DNA of 6,638 bases from Oleiagrimonas sp964608595 (GTDB lineage Bacteria > Pseudomonadota > Gammaproteobacteria > Xanthomonadales > Rhodanobacteraceae). Shown here piece after piece: positions 1 through 4,568 of the stretch. Under the pieces are notes generated by a model. The model had not been told where the DNA came from. It saw only the letters and a program-made list of their open reading frames with translations, and did not search any database. Position 1 is the first letter of the stretch; every line of letters starts with the position of its first letter. The position numbers and the translations under genes were made by a program. The DNA is taken from the NCBI GenBank assembly GCA_964608595.1, contig CAZSOU010000118.1, positions 1 to 6,638 on the forward strand, given 5' to 3'.

Positions 1-27
1 ATATGCCTGTTCTTTATCCAAGTCCAC
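1..27 (-). CDS. Start of a cassette 7 gene (partial, product unknown)
   Basis: Only the first nine codons are inside the window, reading VDLDKEQAY from a GTG start (M at initiation). The call rests on context: the start lies 20 nt inside the cassette boundary and is preceded by a perfect AGGAGG ribosome binding site at 33-38 with 5 nt spacing. That is the strongest Shine-Dalgarno sequence in the array apart from that of the RHS gene. The rest of the gene runs off the left edge, so no function can be assigned. Confidence 0.5.
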
Positions 28-32
28 GCGAG

Positions 33-38
33 CCTCCT
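33..38 (-). promoter_or_regulatory. Ribosome binding site of the cassette 7 gene
   Basis: Perfect AGGAGG on the minus strand, 5 nt before a GTG codon at 27-25. It decides the start of the truncated leftmost gene. Confidence 0.5.
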
Positions 39-41
39 GGC

Positions 42-113
42 GCCTAACGCTTGAGGTAACCGGCGCGAAGACCGCGTAGCGGGATTTGCGTCCGGTTGAC
101 CGAATAGTTATGT
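42..113 (-). repeat. attC site of cassette 6 (72 bp)
   Basis: Read on the + strand, the outer cores are GCCTAAC (42-48) and GTTATGT (107-113). The inner arms GGTAACCGG and CCGGTTGACC pair with an unpaired base, as expected for the extrahelical bases of a folded attC. The right-hand core GTTATGT is identical to the core that starts cassette 6 (ACATAAC at 714-720 on the + strand), which ties this attC to cassette 6. Its stem differs from the AAGCCG/CGGCTT type used by three other sites in this array. Confidence 0.85.
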
Positions 114-128
114 AACAGGCCACGCATG

Positions 129-707
129 CTAGCCATGCCGACGCTTTGGCATACATGGAAGAAGTGCGGGCCCAGTAGGTGCATAGTACGCCATTGCGTT
201 GAGCTTGCCGCTTGGTATGTTGCCGTAGAAGTTCTGTCCAGGCGCTACGTGATAGCTGCCCGATACATCATACGCGAACGCACGGATACCTTCGCCAGCA
301 ACTTCAGAGAAAACATAACTTATGCCGTAGCCATAATGGTTTTGCATGACATCGGCCGAGCGGTCGTAGCCATGCCAGTGCGAGACGAGCTGACCAACCC
401 GCCAAGACGCTCCGGGTGTGGGAAAGCAAAACTTTGGAGCTATGAGTAACACCTTGTTGCCATAGATAAAGCAGTTGAATGACTTGTTTGAACAGTCATT
501 TGCCTTGTAGAAATGGCCGCCGGCCAGCATGCCCTCGGTGGAGATCTTTATGGTCTCGCCTAGTGCGTTACGAAATACTGTTGGTGACGTGACCAGAAAC
601 TCCGAGCGAGAAGGCACAAACGCAGTACAGCTTGCAAGGCTCAAACCGGACGCTGCCAAGAACAGCAGAAGTGACAAGCGACCGTGTGCCATACATGAAG
701 CTCTCAT
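129..707 (-). CDS. Small putative lipoprotein (cassette 6)
   Basis: A 192-residue protein with a hydrophobic N-terminal segment (about residues 11-26) ending in the lipobox LASC, so Cys27 is the probable lipidation site and the mature protein would be membrane-anchored on the periplasmic side. The mature part has four further cysteines (72, 79, 94, 185) that could form disulfides, and is rich in Tyr, His and Gly; I recognise no domain. A second in-frame ATG at 692 (MAHGRLS) would give a tighter signal peptide and is a credible alternative start. Neither start has a good Shine-Dalgarno: the GG before the first ATG touches it. The first ATG lies 12 nt from the cassette boundary and the stop lies 15 nt before the attC, so the gene fills its cassette. 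Function unknown. Confidence 0.78.
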   Translation of the reverse strand: MRASCMAHGRLSLLLFLAASGLSLASCTAFVPSRSEFLVTSPTVFRNALGETIKISTEGMLAGGHFYKANDCSNKSFNCFIYGNKVLLIAPKFCFPTPGASWRVGQLVSHWHGYDRSADVMQNHYGYGISYVFSEVAGEGIRAFAYDVSGSYHVAPGQNFYGNIPSGKLNAMAYYAPTGPALLPCMPKRRHG

Positions 708-713
708 CCTGTT

Positions 714-785
714 ACATAACGCTTGAATTAAGCCGCCGACGAACCGCGTAGCGGTTTGGCGGTCGGCTTGAATGAACTGTTAGCG
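714..785 (-). repeat. attC site of cassette 5 (72 bp)
   Basis: Outer cores on the + strand are ACATAAC (714-720) and GTTAGCG (779-785). Inside, AAGCCG pairs with CGGCTT and a terminal hairpin AACCGC-GTA-GCGGTT forms the tip. GTTAGCG matches the core beginning cassette 5 (CGCTAAC at 2226-2232), confirming that this site belongs to the RHS cassette. The apical segment is nearly the same as in the cassette 1 attC (3827-3895). Confidence 0.9.
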
Positions 786-786
786 T

Positions 787-810
787 TTATTGCGCAATAA
801 TGTATACATT
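787..810. repeat. Two overlapping perfect palindromes between immunity gene and attC
   Basis: TTATTGCGCAATAA (787-800) and AATGTATACATT (799-810) are perfect 14-bp and 12-bp palindromes sharing two bases. They lie within cassette 5, after the immunity gene stop (837) and touching its attC. They could be a transcript 3'-end structure or a protein-binding site; no run of T follows on the minus strand. Confidence 0.55.
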
Positions 811-836
811 AGCCCCTTACTCTATAAATACAAATA

Positions 837-1238
837 TTATTTTATATCCATCAATTTGCTTCCGATAGAAGATACAAATGATGGTGCTGCATATACATGA
901 GTTTCCATATCGTAGTTCACAAGCCATGCAACCCAAGCTCTAGAATTGGGGACTATACATAAATCAAAGAATGATATCATTTCGTGGTTTAACTTTTTAA
1001 ATGATTCAAAATTTAGGGTTATATCTAAAGGTTGAAAATTGGTTTTCGTGGATTCGACCACATATACCTTGGCACCTTTGTCACCAAATGTCCTTGCCGT
1101 GTCCGATAATGCGGAAAAAGTCAATGCATCCATGGCAACACCACCCCACAACGTTATCTCTTCCCATTCATCCCAACAAAGATCGCTGATATCGTAACGC
1201 TCCATCAGCATACGCTTTAACTCAGTGTTCTCAGTCAT
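837..1238 (-). CDS. Putative immunity protein to the RHS toxin tip (cassette 5)
   Basis: A 133-residue, acidic protein without signal peptide or membrane segment, so probably cytoplasmic. It is tryptophan-rich (W22, W25, W31, W102, W105). I do not recognise the family. The role is inferred from position: its ATG overlaps the RHS gene stop by 8 nt, it sits directly downstream of the variable toxin-like tip, and both share one integron cassette, the standard layout of polymorphic toxin-immunity pairs. No Shine-Dalgarno precedes the ATG, so translation is probably coupled to the upstream gene. Its DNA is clearly more AT-rich than clpB, intI or the RHS core, matching the 3' half of the toxin gene and suggesting that tip and immunity gene were acquired together. 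An unrelated small hypothetical protein remains possible. Confidence 0.75.
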   Translation of the reverse strand: MTENTELKRMLMERYDISDLCWDEWEEITLWGGVAMDALTFSALSDTARTFGDKGAKVYVVESTKTNFQPLDITLNFESFKKLNHEMISFFDLCIVPNSRAWVAWLVNYDMETHVYAAPSFVSSIGSKLMDIK

Positions 1239-2187
1239 TGTCTGGATACCGTACTTTTACGCGAACATCGGTACTTGGACGAATGACTTCAATGGTTCTT
1301 GGCCCTGTTTTGGAAAAATCCCTTGCAGTTACAGTCGTTCCGTCACTGTGTTTTACAACATGGATAGCACCCTTTCCTTCCACCTCATCTTTTAAAATTG
1401 TTTTGCCACCTCTCATTGCAGCACGTGCATCTTTCCCAAACGACTTAAGGCCTCCATCCTTTATAATCTGTCTTACAAGACCCTTTACATCATCTTTGAT
1501 AGCATTCTTAGCTATATTAGCTACAATTTTTTCTCCGGTTTGGCGAAGAACTAAGGTTCCTGCTCCTTTCAACAATCCAGCAACCCCGGTTGCTACAAGA
1601 GCAGTATTTGCGTCTTGAACCGCAGCATTCAAGACTCCTCCGCCTCGTCCGTTATAACCATCCTTTAGTGCACCCAAAACTCGCGAGCCATTAAACCCTC
1701 TACCAGTAATCAAGTGGAACGATTCGACAAATAAGCCGCCCAAAGCAGCGGTGGCATTGCGACCGTCTGGATCGACGTTGACCAGTGGGCTATCGTTTGC
1801 GTAGACGTACCGGTTGAAATTGAAAACGTTGCCGGGAGTCGGCGCTACTGGATCCGGGCTAATAAAACGACCGACCACCGGATCGTAGTAACGTTGCTGC
1901 ATGTATACGAGGCCTGTGTCTGGATCATGCACGTGCCCCGTGTAGCTTGGACCTGCGTTCGTCGGGCCGCTCTGTTGGGTGCCGTATGGCCGATAGGTGT
2001 ACCGAGCAATGATGTTGCCCTGTTCATCTGCTTTGGCTATGACGTTCCCTTGAGCATCGGTGTAGATGTAGGTGACCGTAGTCACGGTATGGCTCTGTTG
2101 AGCATAGGCGACACCTACTGCGAGGCAAGCCAGCAAAACGAACAGGCTTGCCAGTATCTTGTAAGTAATCGCATCTCGTGATCGCAT
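1231..2187 (-). CDS. Secreted short RHS-core protein with variable C-terminal toxin-like domain (cassette 5)
   Basis: A 318-residue protein. Residues 1-29 form a Sec signal peptide (hydrophobic core about 9-27, cleavage after AYA). Residues 36-70 hold one or two YD/RHS-like units (YIYTDAQGNV, YTYRPYG). Residues 83-142 match the RHS-repeat-associated core end: YTGHVHDPDTGLVYMQQRYY, then DPVVGRFISPDP, NRYVYAND and the P-x4-DPxG motif (P134, D139-G142) after which full-length RHS proteins are typically cleaved. Residues 143-318 are a variable tip with a hydrophobic linker (about 196-215) and a basic C-terminal domain (about 240-318) of no family I recognise. Full RHS proteins exceed 1000 residues and form a shell; this one is far too short for that. 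The start at 2187 is chosen for its strong GGGAGGGAG ribosome binding site; an upstream ATG at 2220 adds 11 residues and spoils the signal peptide. The downstream gene is a likely immunity gene. Confidence 0.88.
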   Translation of the reverse strand: MRSRDAITYKILASLFVLLACLAVGVAYAQQSHTVTTVTYIYTDAQGNVIAKADEQGNIIARYTYRPYGTQQSGPTNAGPSYTGHVHDPDTGLVYMQQRYYDPVVGRFISPDPVAPTPGNVFNFNRYVYANDSPLVNVDPDGRNATAALGGLFVESFHLITGRGFNGSRVLGALKDGYNGRGGGVLNAAVQDANTALVATGVAGLLKGAGTLVLRQTGEKIVANIAKNAIKDDVKGLVRQIIKDGGLKSFGKDARAAMRGGKTILKDEVEGKGAIHVVKHSDGTTVTARDFSKTGPRTIEVIRPSTDVRVKVRYPDND

Positions 2188-2193
2188 GACGTA

Positions 2194-2204
2194 CTCCCTC
2201 CCTT
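2194..2204 (-). promoter_or_regulatory. Ribosome binding site deciding the RHS gene start
   Basis: AAGGGAGGGAG on the minus strand ends 6 nt before the ATG at 2187. The upstream in-frame ATG at 2220 has no comparable signal and sits only 11 nt from the cassette boundary. Confidence 0.75.
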
Positions 2205-2225
2205 GTGCGTGCGGGTTCATCTTAG

Positions 2226-2286
2226 CGCTAACGCCTGAATTCAGCGGTGGCCCGTCAGGGCCGTCCGCTGCAATGAGCTGTTAGCC
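2226..2286 (-). repeat. attC site of cassette 4 (61 bp)
   Basis: Outer cores on the + strand are CGCTAAC (2226-2232) and GTTAGCC (2280-2286). CAGCGG pairs with CCGCTG, and the tip is GGCCC-GTCA-GGGCC. GTTAGCC equals the complement of the core that starts cassette 4 (GGCTAAC at 3106-3112). The RES gene reads into this site and stops inside it. Confidence 0.9.
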
Positions 2287-3104
2287 GAGCGCCAGACGAA
2301 CATACCATCCTCCGTGAGCTGTGTAGCACTCTTGAGTATACGAAATCGACAGAGGCCATAGCCGAAGACCTTTTCAACTAGTAATACGCTCGTTCCAAGA
2401 AATTGAAGTGCACGGTCTGCGGTGGCAGGGGCAATTGCGATATTCATCGCCCCTTCGCGAGCGACACTAGGGTAATGAACTGCCTCTATACACGGATATT
2501 TTTGAAGCATGAGACGTGCGAGAACTCTTGAGCGAACGTATCCGTGTACGTGCTCTTGTTTCCCGTTCATAACGCTTGCGAAGAATGCATCTAAGAAAAC
2601 AAAGCTCAGGCCGGGCTCAAATTTCAGCCCGTTCAAAATTGAGTTTAGCTTCTCGCTTACTTCCTCTGGCAAGTTGCCGCGCCCGCGCAAATGAACGTTC
2701 GCAAATTCGCCCAAGGTGAAACACCGAACTGGATCGCCCCGATCCATTTTGTATGCCATAACCTGCACGATATCGCCAGACTTAACTTGCACCTCACGTA
2801 GTGCCGTAAGCTGAGTGAAAGAAGAATACAAAAGTGGTGACGCTGGGTCGTTCACCCGCCCCGCTGCGACGCAGTTCGCCGGAGGGTAGTGCATTTTGGA
2901 GAACGACTCAAATCCGTGCTTATCGCTGCATATTCTTGCCCTCCATAAGCCCGAGCCGTACGTCAGATGATAATTGAGTGGTTCGTAGTATATTAAAAGC
3001 TGCTCGAGTGCCGCCGCAATTTTATATTCATCATCTTCCGCCAGTATTTCGGTTGCCCTGTCCTGCAACCAGTCTATAGGCGGAAGATGCTTTTTCTTTT
3101 TCAT
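2241..3104 (-). CDS. RES-domain protein, probable NAD+-degrading toxin without linked antitoxin (cassette 4)
   Basis: A 287-residue protein whose middle matches the RES family, known from RES-Xre modules (MbcT, ParT and relatives) to break down NAD+ or ADP-ribosylate a target. The three residues naming the family can be placed: R55 in LWRARI, E104 in TALREVQ and S213 in YPSVAREG. The GRVN motif (82-85) and LLYSS (91-95) match the segment that reads GRWNP...YLA in family members. It is longer than the usual 150-230 residues, with a lysine-rich N-terminus and an insertion between E104 and S213. The last 14 residues (ANSSLQRTALTGHR) are encoded by the attC. The ATG is 7 nt from the cassette boundary with no Shine-Dalgarno. 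No Xre-type antitoxin gene is present in the cassette or beside it, which is unusual. The RES assignment is fairly secure; toxicity is inferred. Confidence 0.82.
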   Translation of the reverse strand: MKKKKHLPPIDWLQDRATEILAEDDEYKIAAALEQLLIYYEPLNYHLTYGSGLWRARICSDKHGFESFSKMHYPPANCVAAGRVNDPASPLLYSSFTQLTALREVQVKSGDIVQVMAYKMDRGDPVRCFTLGEFANVHLRGRGNLPEEVSEKLNSILNGLKFEPGLSFVFLDAFFASVMNGKQEHVHGYVRSRVLARLMLQKYPCIEAVHYPSVAREGAMNIAIAPATADRALQFLGTSVLLVEKVFGYGLCRFRILKSATQLTEDGMFVWRSANSSLQRTALTGHR

Positions 3105-3105
3105 C

Positions 3106-3165
3106 GGCTAACGCCTGAGTTAAGCCGCGCCGCGAAGCGGCGTCGGCTTGAATGAATTGTTAGGC
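3106..3165 (-). repeat. attC site of cassette 3 (60 bp)
   Basis: Outer cores on the + strand are GGCTAAC (3106-3112) and GTTAGGC (3159-3165). AAGCCG and CGGCTT form the arms, with a GCCGC-GAA-GCGGC tip. GTTAGGC is the exact complement of the core starting cassette 3 (GCCTAAC at 3511-3517). It is the shortest site in the array. Confidence 0.9.
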
Positions 3166-3171
3166 CGCAGA

Positions 3172-3507
3172 TTACACGGCAACGAGAGTCGGGTCATACC
3201 AGACGTCAGTTTGCTGAGGAGCCAGCAGTACGCGCCAGCCAGGGGCAAGCGCGAGGTAGGGAACAAGCTGCGGTGCGTATGCCGCCATGTGATGCACGTG
3301 CAGGGGCTGGAAGAACTCAGGGTCCTCCGAGTAGTCGCCGCCCCAGACGTACCAGCCGCAAGTTCCACGCTCCGGCGAGTGCCGAAGAGCATTGAGCGGC
3401 AACTGCGAGAGCGTGGAAAGAGCGACACCCAAACGCTCATCTTCAGCAGGCGGCTGAAACAGTGAGCAAAACTGTTTGCAGATATCCGATTGCGACTGCT
3501 CTTTCAT
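3172..3507 (-). CDS. Imm33-like putative immunity protein (cassette 3)
   Basis: A 111-residue cytoplasmic-type protein with no signal or membrane segment. The C-terminal half (residues 50-107) carries a pattern I associate with the Imm33-like family of polymorphic-toxin immunity proteins: GWYVWGGDYSEDPEFFQPLH, then PYLALAPGWRVLLAP and VWYDPTL. Family members typically read GWYIW...DDFFKPLH...PYLGLPPGWRFLIAP...VWFDE, so the match extends along the whole half; this is recalled, not searched. No toxin gene accompanies it, so if the assignment holds it is an orphan immunity gene that could protect against incoming toxins. The ATG is only 9 nt from the cassette boundary and lacks a Shine-Dalgarno. 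The stop falls 6 nt before the attC, so unlike its neighbours it does not read into it. Confidence 0.8.
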   Translation of the reverse strand: MKEQSQSDICKQFCSLFQPPAEDERLGVALSTLSQLPLNALRHSPERGTCGWYVWGGDYSEDPEFFQPLHVHHMAAYAPQLVPYLALAPGWRVLLAPQQTDVWYDPTLVAV

Positions 3508-3510
3508 GCG

Positions 3511-3576
3511 GCCTAACGCCTGAGTTAAGCGGCTGGCGGTGCTTTTCCGCCAGTCCGCTTGGACGAATTGTTAGAC
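3511..3576 (-). repeat. attC site of cassette 2 (66 bp)
   Basis: Outer cores on the + strand are GCCTAAC (3511-3517) and GTTAGAC (3570-3576). AAGCGG pairs with CCGCTT, and CTGGCGG pairs with CCGCCAG around a TGCTTTT loop, a very stable hairpin. Unlike the other five sites, its right core (GTTAGAC) differs by one base from the complement of the core that starts its cassette (GACTAAC at 3827-3833 predicts GTTAGTC). Confidence 0.9.
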
Positions 3577-3800
3577 GGTTGCGACGCGGCATGCTTGGAC
3601 GAAAACGTTTGCCCAGCCGCGAACCCCAAACCCGCAACCGCACATTGCAAAGTTACCACGGCCAGAACCCCATGGCTGGAACGGACATGGCGAGTGAGGC
3701 TCTGATGCATCGCGTGAACTTCAAACTTGCGTGGAAGTTCCCCCTGGAAACCGCAACGTGCCATTGAGACCATGCCCGCTTTGAACTGCACTGCCACCAC
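3525..3800 (-). CDS. Small hypothetical protein with one membrane segment (cassette 2, doubtful)
   Basis: This is the only substantial minus-strand reading frame in cassette 2: up to 91 codons from a GTG at 3800, with internal ATG starts at 3773, 3764 and 3710. None has a convincing Shine-Dalgarno, so the start is uncertain. Residues 43-63 (GVLAVVTLQCAVAGLGF...) form one hydrophobic stretch that could be a membrane anchor or signal. The last 16 residues (SNNSSKRTGGKAPPAA) are encoded by the attC, a pattern also seen in the RES gene. I recognise no domain. It may be a real small membrane protein, or the cassette may be non-coding, carrying a promoter or RNA instead. Confidence 0.4.
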   Translation of the reverse strand: MVAVQFKAGMVSMARCGFQGELPRKFEVHAMHQSLTRHVRSSHGVLAVVTLQCAVAGLGFAAGQTFSSKHAASQPSNNSSKRTGGKAPPAA

Positions 3801-3826
3801 CTTGCATGAAACTGGCAGAGCAAACC

Positions 3827-3895
3827 GACTAACGCAGAGTTAAGCCGCGGCGAACCGCGGAGCGGTTTGGCGTCGGCTTGAACGCCGGGTTAGGT
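3827..3895 (-). repeat. attC site of cassette 1 (69 bp)
   Basis: Outer cores on the + strand are GACTAAC (3827-3833) and GTTAGGT (3889-3895). AAGCCG and CGGCTT are the arms and AACCGC-GGA-GCGGTT the tip, almost identical to the cassette 5 attC tip. GTTAGGT is the exact complement of the ACCTAAC core at 4402-4408, which fixes the attI/cassette 1 junction. Confidence 0.9.
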
Positions 3896-3938
3896 TACTT
3901 ATGCATTAAGCCTACATGCAGCAGCATCTTCGGACGCG

Positions 3939-4397
3939 TTAACTACTTTGATCGAGTTGCTGCTTTTCTGACTCGAGAGCTGCTTTCTTCGACGCCAGAG
4001 CGTCTCGTTTTACCATCAGATCATCCAGTTCTTGCTGGAGTTTAGCCGTTTTGGCCTCGGCTTCAGCTACCCGCACCTGCTGTATCGATCGCTCTTCAAT
4101 AAGCTCCTTCAGCTGCATGTTGTTCGTTTCGAAGAATCCCGCCATGAACGCGATTCGATCGAGTTTCCGAGCATCATTGGTTTTCAGCCACTTTGACCAA
4201 ACTGCTTCTTCCTCACGTGGATCGCTGTCACGTAATGCACAGCGTATTCCCATAAGTTCGTGAATCCGAGCGAGCCTATCTTTGCGATGGCGCGTGTTCG
4301 CGTGATGCGACGCCAACCAAGCGGCCGCAAGCGAGCTACCAAAGCCGATTAGCCCACCGACCGCGATGAGAACGATTTGGAAAGCATGTTCGCTCAT
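3939..4397 (-). CDS. Membrane-anchored coiled-coil protein of unknown function (cassette 1)
   Basis: A 152-residue protein. Residues 7-29 (IVLIAVGGLIGFGSSLAAAW) form a single N-terminal transmembrane helix, followed by a basic stretch (HHANTRHRKDRLAR), which predicts an N-out, C-in orientation by the positive-inside rule. Residues about 95-148 are rich in Glu, Lys, Gln, Ala and Leu with heptad-like spacing and should form a coiled coil. I recognise no catalytic motif or named family. It is the first cassette, next to attI, so it should be the most strongly expressed from the integron promoter. Its ATG is 10 nt from the junction and has no Shine-Dalgarno. The 43 nt between its stop and the attC hold nothing obvious. 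A structural or scaffolding role is possible but unsupported. Confidence 0.78.
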   Translation of the reverse strand: MSEHAFQIVLIAVGGLIGFGSSLAAAWLASHHANTRHRKDRLARIHELMGIRCALRDSDPREEEAVWSKWLKTNDARKLDRIAFMAGFFETNNMQLKELIEERSIQQVRVAEAEAKTAKLQQELDDLMVKRDALASKKAALESEKQQLDQSS

Positions 4398-4465
4398 TGG
4401 AACCTAACTAAAAGTATCTTGCTTTTTGCAACATAAATTTGCAGCCTATGCTCGGACTCCTACGC

Positions 4466-4494
4466 GTTATGTCGCATTTCCCCACAACAAGCAA
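4466..4494 (-). promoter_or_regulatory. Candidate cassette promoter (Pc)
   Basis: On the minus strand, TTGCTT (4494-4489) and CATAAC (4471-4466) are 17 nt apart and resemble -35 and -10 elements (3 of 6 and 4 of 6 consensus matches). They point into cassette 1 and lie about 60 nt from the attI junction, a plausible place for Pc. The match is weak, and the -10 overlaps a core-like GTTATG. Confidence 0.3.
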
Positions 4495-4557
4495 CGCTTT
4501 CCGGCGACAGACGCAGCCTAAACTTGCGGCCTAACCTTGCAGTGGTTTTTCAACTGC

Positions 4558-4561
4558 AGGA
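4558..4561 (+). promoter_or_regulatory. Ribosome binding site of intI
   Basis: AGGA, 7 nt before the ATG at 4569, supports that start over the in-frame TTG at 4524. Confidence 0.5.
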
Positions 4562-4568
4562 ACCTTTG

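Larger units (their letters stand above)
4402..4568 (-). other. attI site and integrase/cassette leader region
   Basis: The first cassette joins here: the ACCTAAC core at 4402-4408 (GTTAGGT on the minus strand) matches the R'' core of cassette 1's attC, so insertion occurs between 4407 and 4408. The region to its right up to intI lacks the long arms of an attC, as expected of attI. It contains an opposed core-like GTTATGT (4466-4472) and a pair of near-identical 12-mers, GCCTAAACTTGC (4516-4527) and GCCTAACCTTGC (4529-4540), spaced 13 nt apart, which may be integrase-binding direct repeats. No LexA box of the CTG-N10-CAG type is visible. Confidence 0.7.

Noticed and set aside
126..449. Plus-strand frame inside cassette 6
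   Set aside because: It overlaps the lipoprotein gene antisense and has no ribosome binding site or recognisable domain.
3120..3440. Minus-strand frame in cassette 3 ending in an attC-encoded tail NNSFKPTPLRGAA
   Set aside because: The tail is typical of frames reading into attC, but the upstream sequence is Ser/Arg-rich without motifs, while the frame at 3172-3507 matches a recognisable family.
3462..3767. Plus-strand 101-codon frame crossing a cassette boundary and attC
   Set aside because: It runs against the direction of every cassette gene and spans a recombination site between two cassettes, so it cannot be an ancestral gene.
42..3895. CRISPR array suggested by regularly recurring short palindromes
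   Set aside because: The repeats are 316-1512 bp apart, differ in sequence, are bounded by integron core sites, and are associated with an integron integrase.
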